Positions 6,787 through 17,497 of a stretch of DNA of 18,002 nt are shown here, piece by piece. This DNA is from an uncultured Methylococcaceae bacterium. GTDB taxonomy: Bacteria > Pseudomonadota > Gammaproteobacteria > Methylococcales > Methylomonadaceae. The stretch is taken from positions 1 to 18,002 of the forward strand of contig CAIUYS010000494.1 of assembly GCA_903903365.1 (NCBI GenBank). Reading direction: 5' to 3'. The position numbers and the translations under genes were made by a program. A model generated the notes under the pieces. It worked only from the letters and a program-made list of their open reading frames with translations. It did no database searches and was not told the origin of the DNA. The number at the start of each line of letters is the position of its first letter. Position 1 is the first letter of the stretch.

Positions 6787-9700
6787 ATGGTTAATTTTTA
6801 TCTTCCTTTATCCGATCTACCTGTTAGTAAAACAAAGCCGCTGGTAGTGGCTATTCGATTTTTACTGGCCAGTGGATTTGTTGTTGGTGCCAGTGTTAAT
6901 TCTGTCAGAGCAGAAACGCACTCTCCGGTACCGGTACTGACAACGCCGGTGACCTTATCGACGACACCCGTTGGCATCGCCGCCGGTCAGGCCACTGCAG
7001 CCATGCAGGATAACCATTCAATGTTAATTCATCAGGTGACTGACAAGGCAACATTGGATTGGAAAAGCTTTGATATAGATAAAGGTTACTCGGTAAAATT
7101 TGAACAGCCCTCTTCGACTTCAATTGCCCTTAATAATATTCATCAAGGCGATGCCAGCAAGATTTTAGGCTCTTTGACAGCTAATGGTCAGGTGTATCTG
7201 ATTAACCAAAATGGTTTTTTGTTTGGTAAAGATTCACAGGTTAATGTTAATTCGCTGGTGGCAAGCTCATTGGGTATCAGTGATGCGGATTTTCAGAATG
7301 GTATAACCAAAGCTTTTTCCAATAATCAATCTGCGGCCTTACAAGGTAATGGCGAGATTTATGTTAAAGATAATAACGGTAATTTTGTACTGGATCCCAG
7401 CGGTCAAAAGCTTAAAGTTCAGATTTTTGTTGAGGCAGGGGCCGGCATAAAAACCAATGCGCCCGGTGGACGGGTTATTCTTGCAGCGCCTTCGATTACC
7501 AACGCAGGTTCCATCGAAACGCCGGATGGTCAAACTATTCTTGCAGGTGCCAAGGATAAGGTTTATCTGCAGGAAGCCAATGGCGATCCCAATATTCGTG
7601 GTTTGCTGGTAGAGGTCGGTACCGGTGGCGAGGTGAACAATCTCGGTAAAGTATTGGCGGAGCGCGGTAACGCCAGTCTGATAGGTTTTGCCGTAAATCA
7701 AAAAGGCATTGCCTCTGCGTCAACTTCTGTGCAATTGAATGGTTCAGTCAGGTTACTTGCGCGTGAAGGTATTCAAACCGATTCAATAGGTGTGCTTAAA
7801 GGCCTTGGTACCAAACGAACGGCGGCACGGGTTGCCGAACTTGACGATGGCTTGGGTACCAGTGCCAAAGTGACGCTTGCTGCCGGCAGTGTGACCCGTG
7901 TTGCTCTTGATGCCGATAAAGCAAAAACGGCGATTGATGCTCAGGCGCAATTGCGCTCAAATATTGAGATCAGCGGGCATGAGGTTATTCTACAAAACAA
8001 ATCCTTGGTTCAAGCGCATTCCGGGCAGGTCGATATTCATGCTGTTGATAATCTGGCATCACCCTTGGAAAAAGGTGATGCCAGAGTCTATTTGGAAACA
8101 GGTAGCAAGATTGATGTGTCAGGCATAAAGAATGTTGCTTTGGCAGCCAACCGAAATATAATTAAAGTTGAATTGCGTAAAAATGAATTACGTGATTCAC
8201 CTTTGCAACGCAACGGAGTTTTGTATGGCAAGACGGTTTCGGTAGACCTGCGCGATGTAACCAAAACCTATGCTGCAGATGGAACACTGCTGACTGCAAC
8301 CATTCCAATTGCCGATGTTAAAGGCGCAATAGATCGTATAGCTCGAAACATTGATGAACGTAGCACGTCAGCGGGCACGGTTAATCTTGTGTCCAGTGGC
8401 GATGTGGTTACAAAAGCAGGTAGCACGGTTGATATTTCGGGTGGTTCGGTTCTTTATCAAGCAGGTAAAATTGAAACAACGCAATTATTATCCAAGGGTA
8501 GGGTTTTTGATATAGTCAAGGCTGACCCCAAGGGAAAATACGACAGCATCATTACCCAATCCAGTCTGCATTTTGTCCCGGGTTATTTGGAAGGCAAAGC
8601 GGGTGGTACGTTAAATATCAGCAGCTACGAAGGAGTGCTTGACGGTAAAATTTTGGGGCAAACCCTCCGCGGATTGCTGCAACGTCAGTCCGCTGATCAA
8701 GCCTTGGGCAGTTCGCTGACCATTGATTTAAACCACAGCAATAATCTGGGTAAACAAGATGTCGTGTTTGCGCAGAATTCAGTGGCACAAACGTTAACAG
8801 ACAGCACACCGTTGGACAGAAAAACGTTTGGATCTTCCGAACCCCTTGCGTTGACACTTAATACAGCCGATCTGAAAGATTCCGGGGTCAGTAATGTCAC
8901 TGTCAAGACCAATGGTTCCTTGATTGTTAACAAAAACAGCCAATTAAATTTACCTGCTTTTGGAAAACTTGATCTTTTTGCCCAAAATTTCAATTTACAA
9001 GGTGCTATTGTCAGCCACTCCGGAACGGTTAATTTAAAGCCTGTTACGCAACGTGATGCGGATAAAGACATCAATCTTCCCGGTTCTATAACTATGGGGT
9101 CATCTGCTTTAATCAATGTCAGTGGATTATGGGTTAATGACGGTCTTGATAAGTTAAATGGGGGCTTGACGTCGCCCTTGGCCATTAAGGGTGGCAGTGT
9201 TAATTTGCTTGCAGAGCAAGGCGATATTGATTTAAACAAATCTAGTGTTATTAACGCAGATGGCGGGGCTTGGAAGAAGAGTAATGGTACGGTTACTGCC
9301 GGTGTTGGCGGAGCTATTAAACTCGCGGCCGGGAGTAACGATTTGACCGTGCACAAAGGAAGCGTTCTTCTGGGTGGTGATTTACATGCCTACGGCTTGG
9401 AAAATAATGGCAGTCTTGCCGTGCAGTCTAGTGAGGTTGTTATTGGTTCGGCTAGCGATATACCTTCAAGAACCAATACTGACCTACAAGCATTACTGGT
9501 AACGCCCACTTTTTTTCAAAAGGGTGGTTTTTCCAGCTACGACCTTAGCTCTAATTATTATGGTTTAAAAGTCGCAGATAATGTGCAATTAAATCTTCAG
9601 CAACGTAATTTACAATTAAACAGTTCTTCGTCTTTAGCGGCTACAGGTAGCAATATTTCAACGATTAGTCAGTTGGTGACGTTGAATGAGGCATTGCGAA

Positions 9701-12700
9701 AACCGGTCAATTTAAAATTGTCTTATGCTGAATTAACCGGCCAAAATCAGCAAGAAAAGTTGACTGTAGGTAAAGGTGCCTTGATACAAACAGATGCGAA
9801 TGGTCGTGTTGAGTTAAATTCTGACACCTCGATTTGGGTTGATGGCACTATCAAAACACCTGCGGGCAGTATTGCACTCAATATTACCCCACCCAAAGTT
9901 GATTTAGGTTTTTCTGCCGCTCAATCGATTTGGCTGGGTGCCGATAGTCAGCTTTTGGCTCAGAGCGTTTTTAAGCAACAGTTAAATACCACCGGTTTTG
10001 TGATGGGAGATGTCTTGGCCGGCGGCTCGGTTGCATTAAGTGCCAATCGTGGTTATATCGTTTCCAATTTGGGCTCCACTATAGACGTTTCAGGGTCAGC
10101 CAAGACGCTTGATTTTGTTGCAGGAAATGCCTTGGTAAAGCGAACGATTGCTTCTGATGCAGGTAGCATCAGCTTGGCGGCAGGGGAAGGGATATTAGCC
10201 GATAGTAGTTTTAACGCTAAAAGTGGTGGTTCCGGTGCTTCAGGTGGTTCTTTAACAGTTACACTGGATCGCGGTTTACGCGGAAAAGGGCTTAATGGCG
10301 GGTTTCCTGATGACCAAGGTTTAGGATTGGCAAGGAGCCTACAGGTTTCCGCTGATAATAGTTCGGTTGTCCCTACTGGTCTTAAAGCCGGTGACTCAAT
10401 TGATTCAGCCAGTTTTAGCGGTTTGGCTAAAATAAAAAGTTCGGCTATTAATAGTGGCGGCTTTGATTCTGTAGCATTGGTCACCGATGCAGCGCCTGTT
10501 AAGGGTACGTTTAGCAGTAATATTGACTTTAGAGGGGATGTGCATTTAAAAGCCGGTCGCCAAATTATTTTGGATACACCGACTATTAAAACCGATAACG
10601 GGACAGTTACGCTAACTACAAATTACGCAGTCTTGGGCTCGACTAAAGTCAGAAATAATTCCGGCGGTTTACCCTTGGCACCTGACGCGACAGGCGGAAC
10701 GGGACATTTTAATCTGATAGCTAACGGTATCGATTTGATCGGTGGCTTAAGCTATGAGGGCTTTGATACCGTTGCCTTGCAAAGTAATGGCGATGTCAGG
10801 TTACGCGGAATTGCCGATATTAATGGTGCCAAAAATTTTCTGGGTCAGTTAAATGTAGTCGGTAATTTAACTATCACCTCAAGTCAGTTATATCCTGCAA
10901 CCTTAAGCGATTACACAATTAACCAAACGGGTTCTGCAGATCAAGCGGTTACTTTTACAGGTAATAACGGTAAGCAGGATCCTGTTTACTCTGCAGGTGG
11001 GCGCTTAACGGTCAATGCGGTCAATATTAATCAAAATGGTTTCTTAAAAGCACCCTTTGGAGAATTGGTTCTTAATGCCGGCCAAAATTTAAAATTATCA
11101 ACGGGAAGTGTTACTTCAGTCTCCGGTAACGGCTTGACAGTACCTTTTGGTGTAGGTTCGGGCGGTACAACCTGGCTTTATCCCTTGAATAGTTCAGGCA
11201 GTCAAAATATTGTTGTCAATACGCCACCTGAAAAGCGTCTTGAATTAACGGCCAAAAATCTGGATTTACAAACCGGTGCGACCATTGATCTGTCCGGTGG
11301 CGGTGATCTTTATGCCTATGAATTTATAACCGGAGCAGGCGGTAGTAATGATGTGCTTGATCCGACTGTTGCAGGTAATAGTCAAAAGTTTGCAGTTTTA
11401 CCCGGCTTTAATAACGTACTGACACCTTATGACCCCCTTCAATCAGCATCTTCAGGTTTAGCCAACGGGCAAAGTATTTATCTTGATGCCGGTGCCGGTT
11501 TGGCGGCGGGTTGGTATACGTTGTTACCCGCTCATTATGCACTGTTGCCCGGTGCCTACCTGATTACTCCAAAAGCGGGCACTCAGGATCAATATAAAAC
11601 CACCACTGATTTGGCTAATACGGTTATTGTCTCGGGTTATTATGGTGTGGCCGGTACCTCTATCCAAAATGCTCGTTCACAAGGTTTTGCCGTTGAATCA
11701 GGTTTAATTGCCAGAACGCGTTCCGAGTATGCCAATTATTCAGCTAATCAGTTTTTTACAGCGAAAGCGGCTAAAGAGGGTACGGTCGCACCGCAGTTAC
11801 CCCAGGATGCCGGTAGCTTGGTTATTGATGCCAAAAACAGTCTGACTTTGGCCGCTACTTTACTGGCCAATCCTTTCGGTAACGGTTTGGGCGGTCAAGT
11901 GGATATCGCCGCTGATAATCTGGAACTGGTTGGGAGTCGCCAGGATCTGGCTGCTTTGGCTGCCGGTACGGTTGGTTTGTTGGCCGACGACTTGAATAAA
12001 CTGAATTCTCCCAGTTTGTTATTGGGTGGTAAGCGGAGTAAAGACAGTAAAGGTCAGCGTGTAACCGTATCTTCTTCAACATTGAAAGTAGATGGTAATG
12101 TCGATCTTAAAGGTCAGGATATTCTGCTTGCTGCTGTCGATGATTTAACGATTGCCAGTGGCGCCGTGGTGGAAAGTAACGGCAAAACAGCGGTAGCCGG
12201 TGGCACACTGTTGGTTGACAATGTTCATGGTTCCAGCGATGCGGCTTTGCTTAGGGTTTCAAGCGCAGGGCAAGTCGACGTTATTCGGGATAAAACAGTT
12301 ACTGGTAATACCGGTGTCTTGACGGTAGAGACCGGTGCCCGTTTGAAGGCGGGTAACTCAATGTTACTTGATTCCAGTAAAGATACTGTCTTTGACGGTG
12401 CGATAGACATGCAGGGTGGAGCGTTGGCGTTAAATTCGAGTGCTATCAGTATTGGAAATGCACCCATCAACACCAAAGGCTTGGTACTTAAAGACACGCA
12501 TTTTACTTTGGATGAATTACGCTTAACCAGCGCCAGTGATTTAAATTTTTATGGTGCTGTTGCTTTAAATAGCAAAGATTTGTTGATATCCGCTGCAACC
12601 ATCAATGGATTTAATGATAGTGGTACACCAGCCCAAACAAATATTACCGCCGATCTTATTAGGTTATCCAATAACTCTGCAATTTCGGCACAGGTCGGAA

Positions 12701-15700
12701 CGGGAGCCGGCGAGTTGGCATTAAATGCGCGAGAAATTCAGTTGGGTAGCGGGCACTATGGCATTTCAGGATTTAACAAGGTCAGTCTTAATGCGACTGA
12801 AGCCATCAAGGGTGTTGGTCAACTGATTGATCCTGTGACAGGTAATAGTTCTAGCTCAGCACCTGGTGTCTTGACAGTGGCAAGTAATATCGACCTTAAG
12901 GCCGGATATTTTAGCGGTGGCAATGGTGCGACTACAAGTGTTGATGCGACCGGTTATACGGTTAATTTATCGTCACCCAAAGTTGCCGATCCTAACCGAA
13001 CCATGGGTCTGGGTGTGAGTTGGTCAGTTACGGGCGATACAATAAACAGTAATGCCCGATTCGATTTGCCCTCAGGTATACTGGCTCTTGAAGCCAAAAA
13101 TGGAGATTTAAATCTTAATACCGAAAGTCAAATCGATTTATCGGGTCGGGTGGTGTCTTTTGCCAATACCTATAAAGCTCCACCGGCAGGGAGTTTGTTT
13201 TTAACTGCAGATCAGGGTGATGTGACGCTTGCTGAATTAGCCAACATTAATTTGGCCGGTGCTTCCCTTATTGGCAATAGTGCTACCGGTGTGACTCAGC
13301 AAGTAAGTGATGCCGGCTTGCTGGTTGTTAATGCCAATAAAGGGCAATTTAATTGGGAGGGTGTGATTGATGCCAAAGGTTCTGCGGTAACGGCAAGTGA
13401 TTTGTTGCAGGGACGTTTCAGACTTGATGTTGATAAATTAGGTACTGGCGGCTTTTCCGGGTTGAACACTAAATTGGCGAGTGCCGGGTTTAGTGAAGAA
13501 TTGACCTTGCAACAGCGTAACGGTGATGTGACCATCGCTGCAACCGATAATGTAAAAGCGCATAAATTCCAGCTTGGTACTGATCAGGGTGCAGTCTTAA
13601 TTGATGGCAGCATTGATGCATCGGGTGCGAAAGCCGGTGAGGTATCGATTTATGGCAGAAATGGCATTACTTTGGGGGCAACCGGAAAGATTTTGGCAAC
13701 GGCTACCCAGCTAGGTAATAACGGAGGTAAAGTGACTCTGGATACGGTGCATCAAGATGATACCAGCAGCGGTTTGTTGAATTTATCTGCGGCGGGTGGT
13801 TTGATTAAGACTTCTGCAGGGGGCGGTGGTTTAGATGGTTCAATACATTTACGTACCGGTCGTGATATCGCTAACGCTGTTAATGTGACGGCTATCAACA
13901 GTACCCTGCAAGGCGCTGATCCCACGCAAGCCGTGTTGGAAGCAACTCGTGTTTATGATAATCAAGCGACAATTTCTACGGCCAACATTAATACCTGGAA
14001 GGCTGATACCCTTGACTTCATGAATAACAAACCGGTGTTGGTTAATAACTCGGGTAGTGTTATCGAGATTTTACCCGGTTTGGAAATTCGTAGTAATAGC
14101 GACCTTGCGTTAGCGAATAAATGGGATTTTATGGACGGTAGTTGGAATACGGGAGCCGCTTCCTGGAATTCAAATTGGCGTTATAACGATGCAAATGGCA
14201 ATAAAGCGCTGCCCGGATTTTTAACTTTGCGTGCGGCAGGTGATTTAAATATTAATGCCAGTTTAACCGATGCTTTGGCGACAACACCCATTCTTGGGCA
14301 GTCTTCATTGCTTCGTTCGCAAGACGTGATTCAGCCGGGTCAGTCGTGGAGCTATAAGCTGATTGCAGGTGGCAATGTTAATTTGGCAGCGGCTTATACT
14401 GGCCTCAATCCGTTGGCCGCTAGCGGTAACGTCAAGCAACAACTGGTTGTTAGAACCGGTACAGGTGCTATTGACATCAAGGCCGGTAAGGATATCGTCT
14501 TAAATAAAGATGCGGGTAATAGCAACAACTCAAACAATGCGGCGGCTATTTATACGGTGGGTACGACTGCTTTATACAGCCGTGCACAATTATTGGCGGG
14601 GGCAATACAGCAACTTCCCAAACAATCAGGTGAAACCCAACAAGATTATCAGGCAAGGTTACTGCTTCCCGTTCAGCAACCTGGAGAAACTCTGGAAAGC
14701 TATTTGGGTGCGTTAAATCCTGCGCAATTGAATCAATTACTCCGTTATGGCCTGTTGGATGAAACCCGTGTTGGTGGAAGTGCCAGAACAGGTAATTATT
14801 TGTTTGCAGACTATCCGGTGCGTGGTGGGGATATCAATATTGCGGCGGTCGGCAATATTGACGGTGCCCAAACAGGTCAACAGATGACGGACTGGTTGGT
14901 TCGGGCAGGTGTTTGGAATGAAAGTACTAAACGACCCACTGCATGGGGAATAAACATCAGTGGCGATCAAAGCACACCAGGGGCCGGCAAAATTTCAGTC
15001 AACACAATCTATGCCAAAGGCACACGTAACTTTAATCAAAATATAGGAGCGCTAGGTGGCGGCAACGTAACAGTTGCAGCGGGGGGTAATATTAATAACC
15101 TTTCAGTTATGATACCAACAACGGGTAAACCCTTGGGTGTAATGAGTGACCCTAACGTTTGGGTAGAAAATGGCACGGTTATTAATGGCGGCGGTGATTT
15201 ACAAATCAAAGCCAACGGAAATATAGTCGGAGGTGAATTTTATACGGGTTTAGGCACTGGACGTTTGGTTGCCGGGGACAGTATTGCTCAAAGTAGTGTA
15301 AATCCTGATACCAATGTCGGGGTTATTCTTGATGTGGGTGATGCCAAATTTGATATGCAGGCCCGTTTGGATGTCAATTTGGCTACTGCCATGAATCCAA
15401 CACTGATAAAGCAAACCAAGTTGCCTGATAAAGGATCTCTATCAGATACACGATTTGTAACTTATGGCCAAGATAGCGGCGTCAATTTACAATCAATTGC
15501 CGGTAATGTGCTATTCCAGAATGATTATAATGCGATTGTAAGCTTAAAAAAAATCCCGTTTGATCCAAATGATTCGGGTTTTCAATATACGCTTTATCCA
15601 GGAATTGTAACGGCAGCTGCTTTATCAGGTGATGTTAGTCTTAGTGGGTCTATGAGGCTTTTTCCTTCTGCTGACGGACAATTACAGTTATTGGCCAATC

Positions 15701-17271
15701 GAAATTTGATTTCCAATTCGGGTTCGGTATTTATGTCTGATGCTGATCCAAGCAAGTTTCCAAGTGTTGCCATTCCGGCAAGCTTTCTTGAGGGTGACGG
15801 AATTTTTACCTACAATTTTTTGAATCCATTTCAAGCGGATACTTCATTAATCCATGCGGTTACTCCCTTGCATAAAAACAGTACCAATAAACCGCTTATT
15901 ATGGCTAAGTTAGGGAATATTGGGTCGTCAAGTTCGGCGGTTTTCTTTGATTTACCTAAAGCGGCGGATTTTATTGCCGGTGGTGATATCAAAAACCTGG
16001 ATTTATCAGGGCAAAATTTGTCTGCAACTGATGTCACCTTAATTAAAGCAGGTGGGAGCATTAACTATAATGCATTGCTTGACGATAATGGTGTGGTGAG
16101 TGCCAATGATACAAAAATCAGACTCGCCGGTCCGGGTCAGTTGGACATCGTTGCCGGAAAAAACATCAATTTAGGTAGTTCGGCGGGTATTCAGACTGTT
16201 GGCAATCTATTAAACTCGGTACTGGAGGAAAATGGTGCCAGTATTAATGTAATGGCGGGTATATCTGACCAGGTTGATTACAAGGGATTTGTTGATAAAT
16301 ATATTTCATCCGGAGAATATTCATCATTATTGCAGGGCTTAAGTCTTTTAACGACTGACGAGCAAAGCAAGCATATGGATGTTTTGTTATCGGTTTTGTT
16401 TAACGAGGTTAAACATTCGGCTTCTGCTGCAGCCAGTGCTCCAGAAAATCAACGTACTGCTTTATATAAACAAGGCTTTGATGCTATTAATACGCTGTTT
16501 CCCGGTAGCCACTATAAAGGTGATTTGGCTTTAGTATTTAGCCAAATTAAAAGTATTGGAAACGGTGATATTAACTTGCTAACACCCGGCGGTAAGGTGG
16601 ATGTTGGATTGGCCGGAAAACAAGGCGGGATAAGTAAATCAGCTGATCAATTAGGTATTGTTGTGCAGCAAAAAGGCAGTCTTAATATTCTGGCTAAAAA
16701 TGATGTCAGTGTTAACCAGTCACGAGTCTTTACTTTGGGCGGCGGTGATATCAGTGCTTGGTCATCCAAAGGCAGTATTGATGCAGGCAAGGGCGCTAAA
16801 TCAGCGCTATCTGCACCGGCTCCCACCACTATAATAGATGAAAAAGGTAATGTAAAAACGGTCTTTCCCCCAATTATTTCAGGTAGCGGTATTCAAGCTA
16901 TTGGTGGAGGCAATGTTTTTCTGGCAGCGCCTGTTGGAGTGGTCGATGCCGGTGAAGCAGGTATTAGTGGAGGGCATGTCGTTATTGCGGCTACTGCCGT
17001 TATTGGTGCCTCCAATATTAGTTCCACCGGAGGTACCGTGGGCGTCCCAACTACGGTTTCGGCACCGGTTAATTTGTCAGGTGCCAATAGCGCAGCAACC
17101 AGTGCTACCAAGTCTGCAACTCAATCATCCGAAGACGATGGCAACAACAAAGTTAATAGCGATGGCACCAAGAAAACAACGGTGAGCATTTTAAGTGCCG
17201 ATGTTGTTGGTTTCGGTGACTGTAGTGTCAACGAAGTTAAACAAGCCCAGAATGGCTGCGGCGGTGGCTAA
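6787..17271 (+). CDS. Giant two-partner-secretion exoprotein (filamentous haemagglutinin family, DUF3739-like)
   Basis: One uninterrupted frame of 3494 codons. An in-frame stop 21 nt upstream (TAG 6766-6768) makes ATG 6787 the first possible start, though no clear ribosome site precedes it. Residues 1-42 form a long signal peptide (hydrophobic at about 18-37, cut after VRA), as is usual for large TpsA proteins. The TPS/haemagglutination domain covers about 50-330: HQVTDKATLDWKSFDI (82-97), NNIHQGDASKILGSL (116-130), and NQNGFLFG (140-147), which is a variant of the NPNGI motif read by the TpsB pore. The body is a long beta-helix rich in N, G, S, T and V with many weak repeats. A stretch near 1570-1600 (YTLLPAHYALLPGAYLITP) and the region about 3060-3160 (AGGDIKNLDLSGQN, then SSAGIQTVGNLLNSVLEENG) are typical of the DUF3739 branch. 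I find only two cysteines, C3479 and C3491, near the C-terminus (FGDCSVNEV, then NGCGGG). Role: very probably a surface-held adhesin or scaffold. No TpsB gene is in the window. Confidence 0.95.
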   Translation: MVNFYLPLSDLPVSKTKPLVVAIRFLLASGFVVGASVNSVRAETHSPVPVLTTPVTLSTTPVGIAAGQATAAMQDNHSMLIHQVTDKATLDWKSFDIDKGYSVKFEQPSSTSIALNNIHQGDASKILGSLTANGQVYLINQNGFLFGKDSQVNVNSLVASSLGISDADFQNGITKAFSNNQSAALQGNGEIYVKDNNGNFVLDPSGQKLKVQIFVEAGAGIKTNAPGGRVILAAPSITNAGSIETPDGQTILAGAKDKVYLQEANGDPNIRGLLVEVGTGGEVNNLGKVLAERGNASLIGFAVNQKGIASASTSVQLNGSVRLLAREGIQTDSIGVLKGLGTKRTAARVAELDDGLGTSAKVTLAAGSVTRVALDADKAKTAIDAQAQLRSNIEISGHEVILQNKSLVQAHSGQVDIHAVDNLASPLEKGDARVYLETGSKIDVSGIKNVALAANRNIIKVELRKNELRDSPLQRNGVLYGKTVSVDLRDVTKTYAADGTLLTATIPIADVKGAIDRIARNIDERSTSAGTVNLVSSGDVVTKAGSTVDISGGSVLYQAGKIETTQLLSKGRVFDIVKADPKGKYDSIITQSSLHFVPGYLEGKAGGTLNISSYEGVLDGKILGQTLRGLLQRQSADQALGSSLTIDLNHSNNLGKQDVVFAQNSVAQTLTDSTPLDRKTFGSSEPLALTLNTADLKDSGVSNVTVKTNGSLIVNKNSQLNLPAFGKLDLFAQNFNLQGAIVSHSGTVNLKPVTQRDADKDINLPGSITMGSSALINVSGLWVNDGLDKLNGGLTSPLAIKGGSVNLLAEQGDIDLNKSSVINADGGAWKKSNGTVTAGVGGAIKLAAGSNDLTVHKGSVLLGGDLHAYGLENNGSLAVQSSEVVIGSASDIPSRTNTDLQALLVTPTFFQKGGFSSYDLSSNYYGLKVADNVQLNLQQRNLQLNSSSSLAATGSNISTISQLVTLNEALRKPVNLKLSYAELTGQNQQEKLTVGKGALIQTDANGRVELNSDTSIWVDGTIKTPAGSIALNITPPKVDLGFSAAQSIWLGADSQLLAQSVFKQQLNTTGFVMGDVLAGGSVALSANRGYIVSNLGSTIDVSGSAKTLDFVAGNALVKRTIASDAGSISLAAGEGILADSSFNAKSGGSGASGGSLTVTLDRGLRGKGLNGGFPDDQGLGLARSLQVSADNSSVVPTGLKAGDSIDSASFSGLAKIKSSAINSGGFDSVALVTDAAPVKGTFSSNIDFRGDVHLKAGRQIILDTPTIKTDNGTVTLTTNYAVLGSTKVRNNSGGLPLAPDATGGTGHFNLIANGIDLIGGLSYEGFDTVALQSNGDVRLRGIADINGAKNFLGQLNVVGNLTITSSQLYPATLSDYTINQTGSADQAVTFTGNNGKQDPVYSAGGRLTVNAVNINQNGFLKAPFGELVLNAGQNLKLSTGSVTSVSGNGLTVPFGVGSGGTTWLYPLNSSGSQNIVVNTPPEKRLELTAKNLDLQTGATIDLSGGGDLYAYEFITGAGGSNDVLDPTVAGNSQKFAVLPGFNNVLTPYDPLQSASSGLANGQSIYLDAGAGLAAGWYTLLPAHYALLPGAYLITPKAGTQDQYKTTTDLANTVIVSGYYGVAGTSIQNARSQGFAVESGLIARTRSEYANYSANQFFTAKAAKEGTVAPQLPQDAGSLVIDAKNSLTLAATLLANPFGNGLGGQVDIAADNLELVGSRQDLAALAAGTVGLLADDLNKLNSPSLLLGGKRSKDSKGQRVTVSSSTLKVDGNVDLKGQDILLAAVDDLTIASGAVVESNGKTAVAGGTLLVDNVHGSSDAALLRVSSAGQVDVIRDKTVTGNTGVLTVETGARLKAGNSMLLDSSKDTVFDGAIDMQGGALALNSSAISIGNAPINTKGLVLKDTHFTLDELRLTSASDLNFYGAVALNSKDLLISAATINGFNDSGTPAQTNITADLIRLSNNSAISAQVGTGAGELALNAREIQLGSGHYGISGFNKVSLNATEAIKGVGQLIDPVTGNSSSSAPGVLTVASNIDLKAGYFSGGNGATTSVDATGYTVNLSSPKVADPNRTMGLGVSWSVTGDTINSNARFDLPSGILALEAKNGDLNLNTESQIDLSGRVVSFANTYKAPPAGSLFLTADQGDVTLAELANINLAGASLIGNSATGVTQQVSDAGLLVVNANKGQFNWEGVIDAKGSAVTASDLLQGRFRLDVDKLGTGGFSGLNTKLASAGFSEELTLQQRNGDVTIAATDNVKAHKFQLGTDQGAVLIDGSIDASGAKAGEVSIYGRNGITLGATGKILATATQLGNNGGKVTLDTVHQDDTSSGLLNLSAAGGLIKTSAGGGGLDGSIHLRTGRDIANAVNVTAINSTLQGADPTQAVLEATRVYDNQATISTANINTWKADTLDFMNNKPVLVNNSGSVIEILPGLEIRSNSDLALANKWDFMDGSWNTGAASWNSNWRYNDANGNKALPGFLTLRAAGDLNINASLTDALATTPILGQSSLLRSQDVIQPGQSWSYKLIAGGNVNLAAAYTGLNPLAASGNVKQQLVVRTGTGAIDIKAGKDIVLNKDAGNSNNSNNAAAIYTVGTTALYSRAQLLAGAIQQLPKQSGETQQDYQARLLLPVQQPGETLESYLGALNPAQLNQLLRYGLLDETRVGGSARTGNYLFADYPVRGGDINIAAVGNIDGAQTGQQMTDWLVRAGVWNESTKRPTAWGINISGDQSTPGAGKISVNTIYAKGTRNFNQNIGALGGGNVTVAAGGNINNLSVMIPTTGKPLGVMSDPNVWVENGTVINGGGDLQIKANGNIVGGEFYTGLGTGRLVAGDSIAQSSVNPDTNVGVILDVGDAKFDMQARLDVNLATAMNPTLIKQTKLPDKGSLSDTRFVTYGQDSGVNLQSIAGNVLFQNDYNAIVSLKKIPFDPNDSGFQYTLYPGIVTAAALSGDVSLSGSMRLFPSADGQLQLLANRNLISNSGSVFMSDADPSKFPSVAIPASFLEGDGIFTYNFLNPFQADTSLIHAVTPLHKNSTNKPLIMAKLGNIGSSSSAVFFDLPKAADFIAGGDIKNLDLSGQNLSATDVTLIKAGGSINYNALLDDNGVVSANDTKIRLAGPGQLDIVAGKNINLGSSAGIQTVGNLLNSVLEENGASINVMAGISDQVDYKGFVDKYISSGEYSSLLQGLSLLTTDEQSKHMDVLLSVLFNEVKHSASAAASAPENQRTALYKQGFDAINTLFPGSHYKGDLALVFSQIKSIGNGDINLLTPGGKVDVGLAGKQGGISKSADQLGIVVQQKGSLNILAKNDVSVNQSRVFTLGGGDISAWSSKGSIDAGKGAKSALSAPAPTTIIDEKGNVKTVFPPIISGSGIQAIGGGNVFLAAPVGVVDAGEAGISGGHVVIAATAVIGASNISSTGGTVGVPTTVSAPVNLSGANSAATSATKSATQSSEDDGNNKVNSDGTKKTTVSILSADVVGFGDCSVNEVKQAQNGCGGG

Positions 17272-17299
17272 ATTTTAAGGCAGTCAATTGGTGTATCAA

Positions 17300-17327
17300 C
17301 TCCTCTGCTTCTTTGAAAGCAGAGGAG
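17300..17327 (+). terminator. Strong hairpin after the giant exoprotein gene
   Basis: CTCCTCTGCTT (17300-17310) pairs perfectly with AAGCAGAGGAG (17317-17327) around a 6-nt loop, 28 nt after the stop. No T run follows (CAGCAATT), so it may be a Rho-linked terminator or an mRNA 3'-end stabiliser rather than a classical intrinsic terminator. Confidence 0.6.
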
Positions 17328-17448
17328 CAGCAATTATACAGATTAGTGATGCATTACCGTCAAAGCTCCCCCAAGGCAGTTGTTTAAAGATTTTTGCCTG
17401 TTATTCAGCAAGCCAATAACACACCTTTCAGTCAGATCAACATACAAA

Positions 17449-17497
17449 CTGTTGATATATCAACAGTCAATCAACAGTTGCTGTTGGTATATCAACA
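17449..17497. promoter_or_regulatory. Upstream activator palindromes, copy 2 (sigma-54 activator site)
   Basis: A perfect 18-bp palindrome, CTGTTGATATATCAACAG (17449-17466), is followed by ATCAACAG-TTG-CTGTTGGT (17470-17488) and a second near-palindrome TGTTGGTATATCAACA (17482-17497). The two 16-bp palindromes start 32 bp apart, about three helical turns, so bound dimers would sit on the same face of the DNA. Positions 17457-17490 match 3164-3197 at 28 of 34 bases, and the distance from the start of this block to the -24 GG is again 93 bp. Confidence 0.77.

Noticed and set aside
8697..9356. Antisense open frame of 219 residues within the giant gene
   Set aside because: It is a mirror frame of the beta-helix coding sequence, with no ribosome site or recognisable domain. 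The same applies to the other antisense and out-of-frame stretches within 6787-17271.
17449..17497. Repeated ATCAACA units as a CRISPR or iteron array
   Set aside because: The units are short, palindromic, in both orientations and without spacers. A matching block occurs at 3164-3197 with the same distance to a sigma-54 box, so an activator site explains them better.
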